DNA of 64,000 nt from Streptomyces sp. CB01580. Its GTDB lineage: Bacteria; Actinomycetota; Actinomycetes; Streptomycetales; Streptomycetaceae. This document shows positions 9,055 to 19,136 of this stretch, in pieces. The stretch's first letter is position 1, and each line of letters starts with the position of its first letter. The position numbers and the translations under genes were made by a program. The stretch covers positions 63,550-127,549 of the forward strand of contig NZ_LIXJ01000016.1 in NCBI RefSeq assembly GCF_001905795.1, in the 5' to 3' direction. The notes under the pieces are model-generated. The model had not been told where the DNA came from, ran no database searches, and saw only the letters and a program-made list of their open reading frames with translations.

Positions 9055-11277
9055 ATGGGCGACAGGACACACGCACACACCGGGGCCGCCGGCGGGGCGG
9101 CGACGGCCGACCCGCCCCCGTCCCTGCGGAACGTGGTGCTGGTCGGCCCCAGCGGCTCCGGCAAGACCACCCTCGTCGAGGCACTGGCGCAGACGGCCGG
9201 GGCGGTCAACCGGGCGGGCCGGGTCGAGGACGGCGCGACCATCTCCGACTACGACGAGATCGAACGGCGGCGGCAGCGTTCCGTGCAGCTCTCGGTGGTG
9301 CCCGTCGTCTGGGGCGGCTGCCGGATCAATCTGCTGGACGCCCCGGGGTACGCCGACTTCGTCGGGGAGCTCAGGGCCGGTCTGCGGGCGGCGGACGCGG
9401 CCCTGTTCGTGGTGTCGGCGGCCCAGGAGGCCGACGCGGTGGCCGGCACGGCCCGGGCGGTGTGGGACGAGTGCGCCGCCGTCGGCATGCCGCGCGCCAT
9501 CGTCGTCACCCACCTGGACACCGCGCGCACCTCGTTCGACGAGATGACCCGGATCTGCGGCGAGGCCCTCGGCGGCGACGACCCCGACGCCGTGCTCCCG
9601 CTCTACCTGCCGGTGCACGGCCCCGCGGGCGCCGACGGCCACGCCCCGCTCACCGGGCTCACCGGGCTCCTCACCCGGCGTGTCCTCGACTACTCCTCGG
9701 GCGAGCGCCGGGAGACGCCCCCCGACGAGAGCGGGCGGGCCCCGCTCCGTGAGGCGCGCGACCGGCTCATCGAGGGCGTCATCGCGGAGAGCGAGGACGA
9801 GACCCTGATGGACCGCTATCTGGGCGGCGCCGACATCGACGTCGAGACGCTCCTGGGCGACCTGGAACGCGCCGTCGCGCGCGGCGCGTTCCACCCCGTC
9901 CTCGCCGCTGCCCCCGCCGCGGAGGGGGCCTGTCAGGGCGTCGGCACCGTCGAACTCCTGGACCTGATCACCGGCGGTCTCCCCGCCCCGCGGGAACGCC
10001 CCCTGCCCGCGGTCACCCCGCTGCACGGCGCCCGGGCCCCGGCCCTGACCTGCGACCCCGAGGGCCCGCTCCTCGCCGAGGTGGTCAAGACGACCTCCGA
10101 CCCGTACGTCGGCCGGATGTCGCTCGTACGGGTCTTCTCCGGCACGCTGCGCCCCGACGACACCGTCCACATCTTCGGTCACGGCCTCGCCGAACCCGGC
10201 CGGGAGACCCCCTTCCACGAGTCCGAGGCGCGTGTCGGGGCGCTCTCCTCGCCCTTCGGCGCCCAGCAGCGCCCGCTCACCGCGTGCGTCGCCGGTGATC
10301 TGGCCTGCGTCGCCAAGCTGGGCGACGCCGGGACCGGGGACACCCTCTCCGGCAGCGACCTGCCGCTGCTGATGGAGCCCTGGGCCGCTCCGGACCCGCT
10401 GCTGCCGCTGGCCGTCAGGGCCCACGGCAAGGCGGACGAGGACAAGCTCTCCCAGGGGCTCGCACGGCTCGTCGCGGAGGACCCGACCCTGCGTCTCGAA
10501 CAGAACCAGGACACCCACCAGGTGGTGCTGTGGTGTCTCGGCGAGGCCCATCAGGACGTCGCCCTGGACCGGCTGCGCAGCCATTACGGGGTCCGGGTCG
10601 ACGCCGTGCCGCACAAGGTGGCACTGCGCGAGACCTTCGCCGCGCCTGCCGGCGGACGGGGCCGGCACGTGAAGCAGTCCGGCGGGCACGGCCAGTACGC
10701 CATCTGCGAGATCGACGTGGAGCCGCTGCCGCCGGGGTCGGGCCTCGAGTTCGTCGACGAGGTGGTCGGCGGGGCGGTGCCCCGTCAGTTCGTCCCGTCC
10801 GTGGAGAAGGGGGTGCGCGCCCAGGCGGCCCGCGGAGTGGCGGCCGGATATCCGCTCGTCGACGTACGCGTCACACTGCGGGACGGGAAGTCGCACTCGG
10901 TGGATTCCTCCGACGCCGCGTTCCAGACCGCGGGCGCGCTGGCCCTGCGCGAGGCCGCGGCGGACACCCGCATCCAGCTCCTGGAACCGGTCGCCGAGAT
11001 CCGGGTCCTGGTGCCCGACGAGTACGTGGGGCCGGTGATGAGCGACCTGTCCGGGCGGCGCGGCCGGGTCGTCGGCACCGAACAGTCCGGCCCCGGACGC
11101 ACGCTCGTGCGAGCCGAGGTCCCGGAGCTGGAGATCGGACGCTACGCCGTCGACCTGCGCTCCCTCTCCCACGGCACCGGGCGGTTCGACCGGGCGTACG
11201 CCCGGCACGAACCGATGCCCCCGCGGCTGGCGGAACGTATCCGCGAGCAGCAGGAAATCAGCCCCGTTGGCGTGTAA
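9055..11277 (+). CDS. EF-G-like translational GTPase (FusA2 type)
   Basis: Paralogue of elongation factor G. The 740-residue product starts at MGDRTHAHTG, preceded by GGGAGG at 10 nt spacing; a longer upstream frame is shadow. The G domain has P-loop GPSGSGKTT (about residues 29-37), G3 DAPG and a G4 THLD instead of the canonical NKxD. Domain II begins near LLAEVVKTTSDPYVGRMS. Domain IV carries SGGHGQYAICEIDVEP, and a domain V is present. The long charged insertion of true EF-G is reduced. Members of this group are common second copies in actinobacteria; their role is poorly defined. True fusA is not in this window. Confidence 0.9.
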   Translation: MGDRTHAHTGAAGGAATADPPPSLRNVVLVGPSGSGKTTLVEALAQTAGAVNRAGRVEDGATISDYDEIERRRQRSVQLSVVPVVWGGCRINLLDAPGYADFVGELRAGLRAADAALFVVSAAQEADAVAGTARAVWDECAAVGMPRAIVVTHLDTARTSFDEMTRICGEALGGDDPDAVLPLYLPVHGPAGADGHAPLTGLTGLLTRRVLDYSSGERRETPPDESGRAPLREARDRLIEGVIAESEDETLMDRYLGGADIDVETLLGDLERAVARGAFHPVLAAAPAAEGACQGVGTVELLDLITGGLPAPRERPLPAVTPLHGARAPALTCDPEGPLLAEVVKTTSDPYVGRMSLVRVFSGTLRPDDTVHIFGHGLAEPGRETPFHESEARVGALSSPFGAQQRPLTACVAGDLACVAKLGDAGTGDTLSGSDLPLLMEPWAAPDPLLPLAVRAHGKADEDKLSQGLARLVAEDPTLRLEQNQDTHQVVLWCLGEAHQDVALDRLRSHYGVRVDAVPHKVALRETFAAPAGGRGRHVKQSGGHGQYAICEIDVEPLPPGSGLEFVDEVVGGAVPRQFVPSVEKGVRAQAARGVAAGYPLVDVRVTLRDGKSHSVDSSDAAFQTAGALALREAAADTRIQLLEPVAEIRVLVPDEYVGPVMSDLSGRRGRVVGTEQSGPGRTLVRAEVPELEIGRYAVDLRSLSHGTGRFDRAYARHEPMPPRLAERIREQQEISPVGV

Positions 11278-11423
11278 TCACTCACACCGCCCTGCCCCGT
11301 CCGCCGTTTGTCCACAGGGGCGGACGACGCGGGGGTCCGGACGTTACCCTGTGGTCCCAGCTCAGAAGGTGTGCGGGGCACGGCAGTTGGGAAACAGCCG
11401 CAGGAGTGGTTCCTCGGCGGTGA

Positions 11424-13106
11424 GTGGGGGCGACGGTGGCCAACGAAGGATTCGATTTCTCTCCCGGAGCGCAGATCCCGATCCAGGGTTCGGGCGGAGC
11501 GGCGGTGGCGACGAACGCCCTCGCCTCCGCGGCGTACCGCGACAGCCCCGTGGAGAAGATCCTCGACGCCAACAGCGAGTGGCACAAGTCGGAGGTGAAA
11601 GCGGGGCGTTCGAAGTTCTTCAAGTCCGACTACTTCAAGCCCAACCTCGGTGAGGCGTTCTCCCGTGCCGTGCAGGAACGCACACTGGGCGGTGCCCGCA
11701 AGGCGCTCATCCAGTCCTTCGGGAGCGACCCGCGGATGGTCGTCGAGCACTGCCTGTCCGCGACGCGTCTGCGCCGGGCCCGCGACATCAAACTGACCGC
11801 CGTCACGGTCCTGTTCGGCGTTCTCTTCCTGCCCGGGATGCTCCTGTGGGTCATCGCGTTCAGGCTGCGCGACGGGCTCGGCAGGACGAAGGACAAGGCG
11901 CTCTCCTCGCTGGGCAACCTCCTGCTGCCGGTCGTCGGCATCGTGGCCCTGCTCCTCCTGCTCCAACTCCCGCTCACCGGTTTCCTGGCGATCTACGCAC
12001 GGGCGATGATCGTCGCGCCCGTCATCGGCTGGTACGTCGCCAAACGGATCGCCGAGTCCTCCGCCAAGGACCTGCGCGCCCGTTGGGAGGGGCTGCTCTC
12101 CGGCGGCGGCATCGTCGCCAAGGTCCCCGAGGCCTCGCCGAAGAACCCCAGCGAGACCTCCCGCGAGGCGCTGCGCCAGAGCCTGGAGAAGCTCTCCGCG
12201 GAGCAGCAGTCCAACTCGGTCTTCTACGCGGGCCCCAAGGGGATCCTCGGCATGGGGACCCGGTGGGGAAGCTGGCAGCTCGCCGAGGAACTCGTCTCCA
12301 AGGACCCCGACAAGGAGTTCAACCGCTTCCGGAGCTGGGATCTGATTCGAGCCGTCCACGACCAGCTCAAGCAGCTGGAGCGCGGCCCACTGAACACGGG
12401 GGGATTCCCCACGCCGTCGGTCACCCACTGGATCGTGTCGCCCGTCGGTGAGAACGCCGACTCGGTGTCCCGTCCGGACGGCGAGGACGTGGCCACGTTC
12501 CAGATCAAGCCGCACGAGATACAGCGGATCTGCAACCACCAGCAGTTCGGCGGCGGCGACCGGCACTATCTGGGCGTCCAGTTCACCCTCTGGGACGGCC
12601 AGTTGGTCATCACCATGATGATCACGGTCACGGTGCTCTACGAGACCCTGCGCATCGAGGTCACCGGTCATGCGCTCGGCCCGGTCCATTCGCTCTTCAC
12701 CAGCAAGCCCTCGGCGAAGACGAAGACGGTCAACAAGACCGTCCGGTTCTGGGAGACGCGCGACATCACCCTCCCGCTGGTCGATGCCTCCGAGGTCGTG
12801 CGTCTCGCCCTGCGCGCCCCGCTGACCTGGTATCCGCCGCTGCTCGACTACCTGGGCGGCAAGATCGCCCTGCCCGAGCCGTTCGGTCTGCGCCACGCCT
12901 GGGCCGAGAAGCCGTGGCGGCACCGCTTCATGGCGGACGACGCGATGCGCGCGGCCACTCCCGTGCTGCGCGCCGTGCACAGCGCCGCGCTGCATGTCCT
13001 GGAGGAGAACGGCGTCGACACGGAGCGCTTCGACAACCGCTCGATGGTGCTGAGCGGAATGGTGCAGGACCCGACCCCGCGCAAGGCCGACCTGTACGAC
13101 GCGTGA
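11424..13106 (+). CDS. Conserved membrane protein of unknown function
   Basis: 560 residues. After a 120-residue soluble N-terminus (FKSDYFKPNLGEAFSRAV) come two or three hydrophobic segments (about residues 122-200, including LFLPGMLLWVIAFRL and IVALLLLLQLPLTGFLAIYA). A large, probably cytoplasmic, C-terminal domain follows. I do not recognise a catalytic motif. GTG codons at 11424 and 11436 are both possible starts; GGGGG precedes the second by about 5 nt. The gene is plus-strand, 146 nt after the EF-G-like gene, and ends in a long hairpin at 13201. Confidence 0.85.
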   Translation: MGATVANEGFDFSPGAQIPIQGSGGAAVATNALASAAYRDSPVEKILDANSEWHKSEVKAGRSKFFKSDYFKPNLGEAFSRAVQERTLGGARKALIQSFGSDPRMVVEHCLSATRLRRARDIKLTAVTVLFGVLFLPGMLLWVIAFRLRDGLGRTKDKALSSLGNLLLPVVGIVALLLLLQLPLTGFLAIYARAMIVAPVIGWYVAKRIAESSAKDLRARWEGLLSGGGIVAKVPEASPKNPSETSREALRQSLEKLSAEQQSNSVFYAGPKGILGMGTRWGSWQLAEELVSKDPDKEFNRFRSWDLIRAVHDQLKQLERGPLNTGGFPTPSVTHWIVSPVGENADSVSRPDGEDVATFQIKPHEIQRICNHQQFGGGDRHYLGVQFTLWDGQLVITMMITVTVLYETLRIEVTGHALGPVHSLFTSKPSAKTKTVNKTVRFWETRDITLPLVDASEVVRLALRAPLTWYPPLLDYLGGKIALPEPFGLRHAWAEKPWRHRFMADDAMRAATPVLRAVHSAALHVLEENGVDTERFDNRSMVLSGMVQDPTPRKADLYDA

Positions 13107-13200
13107 CACCGCCTGCGGATCGCGTCGGGCTCCCGCGGCCCGGCGCGGACGACGGGCACCGCCGCCCCGGCTCGGTCCGCGCCACGGGTCCGGACGCACG

Positions 13201-13255
13201 AAGGCCGCCCCGCATGCCGGACGACACACCGTCGTCCGGCGCGTGGGGCGGCCTT
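13201..13255 (+). terminator. Long bidirectional hairpin terminator
   Basis: 25-nt arms (AAGGCCGCCCCGCATGCC onward, and its complement ending GGGGCGGCCTT) with a 5-nt loop and only a small internal mismatch. It lies about 95 nt after the plus-strand membrane-protein stop and ends in TTT. The minus-strand HIT gene stops about 170 nt away, so it probably serves both. Confidence 0.8.
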
Positions 13256-13425
13256 TCCGCATGGTCACGGCCGGACTCGAACCGCCGGACGCGCGGGCCC
13301 ACGCCGGGACCCACGGGCCGGCGGCCCGGCACGCGGCCGGATCCGGTCCGTCGGTCAGGACCGGGTCCGGCCGGTCGGCCGCCCGGAGCCGGGCCCGCCG
13401 CCGGGGACCGGTCCGTCCACCGGAA

Positions 13426-13974
13426 TCAGTCCGTCGGCCAGGCCGCGGCCAGCATCGCGCGCGTGTCGGCGAGCAACTGCGGCAGCACCTTCGTATGCCC
13501 GATGACCGGCATGAAGTTGGTGTCGCCGCCCCAGCGCGGCACCAGGTGCTGGTGGAGGTGAGCGGCGATACCGGCCCCCGCGGAAGCCCCCTGGTTGAGC
13601 CCGATGTTGAACCCGTGCGCCCCGGACGCCACCCGCAGGGCGACCATCGCCCGCTTGGTGAAGTCCGCCAGCTCCATGGTCTCGGGACCGTCCAGCTCCG
13701 TGTAGTCGGCCACGTGCCGGTACGGCACCACCATGAGATGCCCACCGTTGTACGGATACAGGTTCAGGACGGCGTAGACGCTGCTACCGCGCGCGACGAC
13801 AAGCCCGTCCTCGTCCGATTTCGACGGGATCGCACAGAACGGACAGCCGTCACCGGCCTCCGAACCGGTCGGCTTGTTCTCGCCCTGGATGTACGCCATC
13901 CGGTGGGGCGTCCACAGGCGCTGAAAGGCGTCGGGCGTCCCCACTCCGATCTGCTGCTCCGGCTCACTCGTCAT
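13426..13974 (-). CDS. HIT-family nucleotide hydrolase/phosphorylase
   Basis: Histidine-triad protein that acts on dinucleoside polyphosphates or adenylated nucleotides; mycobacterial relatives at this locus are Ap4A phosphorylases. The 182-residue product begins MTSEPEQQIGVG. A zinc-type or substrate-loop segment GCPFCAIPSKSDEDG appears near residue 40. The HIT active site is HLHQHLVP in GAGIAAHLHQHLVPRWGG. An alternative ATG lies 12 nt upstream. It follows thrS on the same strand by about 270 nt, the usual actinobacterial arrangement. Confidence 0.92.
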   Translation of the reverse strand: MTSEPEQQIGVGTPDAFQRLWTPHRMAYIQGENKPTGSEAGDGCPFCAIPSKSDEDGLVVARGSSVYAVLNLYPYNGGHLMVVPYRHVADYTELDGPETMELADFTKRAMVALRVASGAHGFNIGLNQGASAGAGIAAHLHQHLVPRWGGDTNFMPVIGHTKVLPQLLADTRAMLAAAWPTD

Positions 13975-14157
13975 GCCGATCAGCATATTGCTTCGCTCCG
14001 TGGCGACGAGTGGCCGGGGCCGCACCCGCGGGCGCACTCCGAGTCCGGGGCGACGGGCGCCCGGCCGCCCCGGCGGGGTCTGCGTCGCGGACCGCGCCGT
14101 AGGCGGCTCCCGCCGCCAAGCGCCCCGATGCGGGCGCTCGCCGCGGGCGGAACGGCA

Positions 14158-14192
14158 CAGGGCCCCGGGGGCGGTCGGCTCCCGGGGCCCTG
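14158..14192 (-). terminator. Terminator downstream of thrS
   Basis: Perfect 12-bp stem CAGGGCCCCGGG with an 11-nt loop, about 55 nt after the thrS stop. It suggests the HIT gene can have its own promoter rather than full read-through from thrS. Confidence 0.6.
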
Positions 14193-14246
14193 CTCCCGCG
14201 CTCACCGGCGCGGACCGTCCGGAAGGCGGGCTCCCGGACCGGCGGG

Positions 14247-16232
<1,986 letters not shown>

Positions 16233-16449
16233 CGGTCTCTCCTGACTCAGGGGGGAACGCACGCTCTCGTCGATGGGCGTGCGATACGAATCGTACCGAG
16301 CCGCGGGCCCCCTCTGCGAAACGGTTTGGCGGCGAAGCCCGCCGCTCCCCCGGCGGGCGCCCTCCCGAACGGGTCCGTGCGGACGCGCGGACGGTGGTGC
16401 GCGCACGGCGGAAGGGGCGGGAGGGGCGGACGGCGCTATGCGCCCGCGC

Positions 16450-17560
16450 ACCCGTCCTGGCCCGCATGCCCCTCCTCGTCCGCGTGCCTCCTCCTCGACG
16501 GGGTCGGCGCCGCCCCGGAGCGTCTTCATGAGCCGGTGGCGCTCCGCCTCGTCGACGCGCACGGGCGCCACCCGCGAGACCCCGGGTCGGGCGCCGGAAC
16601 CCGCCCCGGCTCTCCAGCCGGCCCTCCCCCGGACCGGCAGGCCCGCCGGGTGCACGTGGCCGGCGATCTCGTACGCCTGCCCGTCCGGCTCCAGCCGCAC
16701 GTGGTGCACCTCGGCACCGGTCGGCGCCCTCAGCCGCACGATCCCCGCACCACGCGGCTGCGAACGGCGCAGCCGGACGACGGTGCCGGTGATCCGCACG
16801 CTGACGACGGGCTCGTCCCGGAGGTGGCGGGCGTCGGCCCCGCGCAGGGCGGGCAGCTCGCCGGGGGTGGACTCGACCGGCTCGGGGCGGGGCGGGCGGC
16901 CCTCGGGGGACACCGGCCGCGGGCGTCCGTTCCAGGGCGACGCGGGCCCCCTCCGATCCCCGGACCGGGGCGACGACGGCCTCGGTGAGCTCCCGGCACA
17001 CACCGGCCGCGACCGCGTCGTCGAACGCCTCGAAGCGGCCAGTCGCCCGCTGTGGTCCACGGCCGCCCTGGTGGTGTGCAGGGCGTGGCGGGGCCGTACG
17101 GCGACGGCACGCCCCGTATCCGCGGGGACGAACGCGGCGAGCCTGCGGCCGTCGGACGCCGGGCCGACGAGGACGCCCGCGAGGGCCGCCCGTGCCCGGC
17201 GGCGGCGCGCCCCGCGGTGCCCGGCGCGCGCCCGGGCGGACAGCGCCGCGTAGCGCCCGGCGGCCCCGCCCCGGCGTCAGCCATGCCGTGCGAGCAGCGT
17301 GCCGAGGACGGCGGGGTCGACCGGGCCGGGGCGGGGACGTCCCCGGCCGGTCCGGGAGCCGCGTCCCACCGGGGAAGGGCTGTGAGAGGGAGCATCCCGC
17401 CGCCGCGGCGACCGCGTGCAGGTGGCCCACCTGAAGGGTCTCCGCGCAGGCGGTGGCGAGTGTGCCGCGCGGCGGTGCGGTCCGCCGCGGCACCAGCCCG
17501 CTCGGTTCGGACCGCGCGAGCGCCACGGCTGCGGGCGGCTTCCGGGCCGCTCCCATGGGT
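16450..17560 (-). pseudogene. Decayed conserved gene with multiple frameshifts
   Basis: No single frame is coding, yet protein-like segments alternate between two minus-strand frames. In order: TLQVGHLHAVAAAAG (near 17.43 kb); VDPAVLGTLLARHG, then an in-frame TGA at 17277; [13 protein letters not shown] and [20 protein letters not shown] (17.1-17.26 kb); [20 protein letters not shown] in another frame (16.95-17.05 kb); [15 protein letters not shown] and [20 protein letters not shown] back in the first (16.7-16.9 kb); [14 protein letters not shown] in the second (16.6 kb); and [18 protein letters not shown] in the first. At least five shifts are needed to join them. I cannot name the family. 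It is a pseudogene or a stretch of indel sequencing errors. Ends are approximate. Confidence 0.7.
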
Positions 17561-17712
17561 TCTTCGATGGAGGTCCCGGGCAACTTCCTTGCCCGGGAGC
17601 TGAGTTGTCACCACACGGGACGGCCCGCAACCGGCGTACGGGACCACGGGCGCGGGTATCAGCGATGCGGGCGGGGACCGCCATCCGCCTTACGGGTGCG
17701 AGGAGTTCGGGG

Positions 17713-18438
17713 ATGACTCACTGGTACGAGGGGCCGCTGGCCGCTTTCGACACGGAGACGACGGGCGTGGACGTCGAGGAGGACCGGATCGTCTCGGCCG
17801 CCCTCGTCGTCCAGGAAACGGCGGGCGGCCGGGTGCAGGTCACCCGGTGGCTGGTGAATCCGGGGGTTCCCGTGCCGCCCCGGGCCACCGAGATCCATGG
17901 ACTGACGGACGACCACCTCCAGCGCAACGGCCGTTGGCCGGCACCGGTGATGGAGGAGCTGGCGCGTGCGCTGGCCGAGCAGTGCACGGCCGGGCGGCCG
18001 CTCGTCGTGATGAACGCTCCGTTCGATCTGACGTTGCTGGACCGCGAGTTGAGGAGGCACCGGGCGTCGTCACTGGCCGGGCGCCTGCAGAACGTGCCGC
18101 TGTGCGTGCTGGATCCGCGCGTGCTCGACAAACACCTGGACCGTTACCGCAAGGGGCGGCGGACGCTCACCGATCTCTGCGCGCTGTACGGGGTGGCCCT
18201 GGACGGCGCGCACGACGCCTCGGCCGACGCGACGGCATCGCTGGAGCTGGTGCGGGCGGTGGGACGGCGCTTCTCCTCCCGCCTGGAGCGGCTCACGCCG
18301 GCCGAACTGCACTCCTTGCAGGCGGTGTGGCACGCGGCGCAGGCGCGCGGCCTGCAGGCGTGGTTCGCGAAGAACGGCACGGAGGAAGCGGTGGATCCGG
18401 CATGGCCGCTGCGCCCTGCGCTCCCCAGCGCGGCGTGA
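17713..18438 (+). CDS. DnaQ-like 3'-5' exonuclease (DEDDh)
   Basis: Stand-alone exonuclease-domain protein related to the epsilon subunit of DNA polymerase III. The 241-residue product starts at MTHWYEGPLAAFD behind GAGGAGTTCGGGG. Active-site motifs are ExoI FDTETTG, ExoII VMNAPFDLTLLDREL and ExoIII HDASADATAS, so the DEDDh set is complete. The C-terminal 40 residues are variable. A role in proofreading or repair is inferred from the family; no polymerase neighbour supports it. Confidence 0.92.
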   Translation: MTHWYEGPLAAFDTETTGVDVEEDRIVSAALVVQETAGGRVQVTRWLVNPGVPVPPRATEIHGLTDDHLQRNGRWPAPVMEELARALAEQCTAGRPLVVMNAPFDLTLLDRELRRHRASSLAGRLQNVPLCVLDPRVLDKHLDRYRKGRRTLTDLCALYGVALDGAHDASADATASLELVRAVGRRFSSRLERLTPAELHSLQAVWHAAQARGLQAWFAKNGTEEAVDPAWPLRPALPSAA

Positions 18439-18480
18439 GCCCGCCGAGACACGTCGCGGGCCGCGGTGACACGACAACAG

Positions 18481-18515
18481 AGGCCGGTCCGTCGTTTCCG
18501 CTGACGGACCGGCCT
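18481..18515. terminator. Bidirectional terminator, exonuclease / tRNA-Val
   Basis: Perfect 13-bp stem AGGCCGGTCCGTC with a 9-nt loop. It sits between the plus-strand exonuclease stop and the 3' end of the minus-strand tRNA-Val, 8 nt from the tRNA. Confidence 0.75.
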
Positions 18516-18522
18516 CTCCCGG

Positions 18523-18594
18523 TGGGCGATACTGGGTTCGAACCAGTGACCTCTTCGGTGTGAACGAAGCGCTCTCCCACTGAGCTAATCGCCC
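18523..18594 (-). tRNA. tRNA-Val(CAC)
   Basis: Full cloverleaf on the minus strand: acceptor GGGCGAT with ATCGCCC, D arm TAGCTCAGTGGGAGAGC, anticodon loop TTCACAC (anticodon CAC, reading GUG) and T loop TTCGAAC. The discriminator is A and CCA is not encoded (ACCG follows). It is identical to the tRNA at 22195-22266; the identity spans 81 bp (18517-18597). Confidence 0.97.
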
Positions 18595-18633
18595 GGGAAC
18601 GGGTTGAACCATACAGGGCCCGGCGGCTCCGGT

Positions 18634-19080
18634 TCAAACCGCTTCCAGCCGGGCCGCGAGACCCCGGCGTCCGGCACGCATCATCAAGGCGTGGTTGGCC
18701 AGGAACACGACGCGCCCGGGCACCGCGAGAAGCCGCATCAGCCGCCTGCGCACCTCCACCTCCTGTTCGTAGACGATCCGGCTGCCCGTGCCGCGCGCGG
18801 TGACCGTCCACCGGGCCCAGCCCTCCAGGTCACCGCCGAGCTCCGCCTCCAGCACGCCGGCGCGGGGGTCGCGGAGCCGTTCGCGCATGGTCACGACGAG
18901 GCCGTACGGGAGGACGGAGCGGATCCGGGTGGTGCGGGTGGCGGCATCGAGCGGGGTGACCTCGCGGACCTGCCGCCACCAGCGCGGGTAGTCGTCGGCC
19001 CGTTCGAGGACCGCGTAGACGGCGGCGGGCGGGGCGGGCAGGTCCCAGATGCTGGTGAAGCGGTAGCGGTTCCAGTCCAT
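18634..19080 (-). CDS. SRPBCC-superfamily (START/polyketide cyclase-like) protein
   Basis: 148 residues starting MDWNRYRFTSIWDLP behind ACTGGGGGC. The N-terminal TSIWDLPAPPAAVYAVLERADDYP and RWWRQVREVTPLD are typical of the START-like hydrophobic-ligand fold. Members bind lipids or small hydrophobic molecules; the ligand here is unknown. It is the first gene read away from the divergent large membrane protein; the 56-bp gap must hold both promoters. Confidence 0.85.
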   Translation of the reverse strand: MDWNRYRFTSIWDLPAPPAAVYAVLERADDYPRWWRQVREVTPLDAATRTTRIRSVLPYGLVVTMRERLRDPRAGVLEAELGGDLEGWARWTVTARGTGSRIVYEQEVEVRRRLMRLLAVPGRVVFLANHALMMRAGRRGLAARLEAV

Positions 19081-19136
19081 GCCCCCAGTCTCCGTGGCCG
19101 CGGTGTACTCATGCGGGGATCTGAGTATCCGCACGC

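Noticed and set aside
13256-13320. Sequence resembling the 3' half of a tRNA on the minus strand (GACTCGAACC)
   Set aside because: No matching acceptor, D arm or anticodon arm could be built, and the T stem has a mismatch. Chance or very old remnant.
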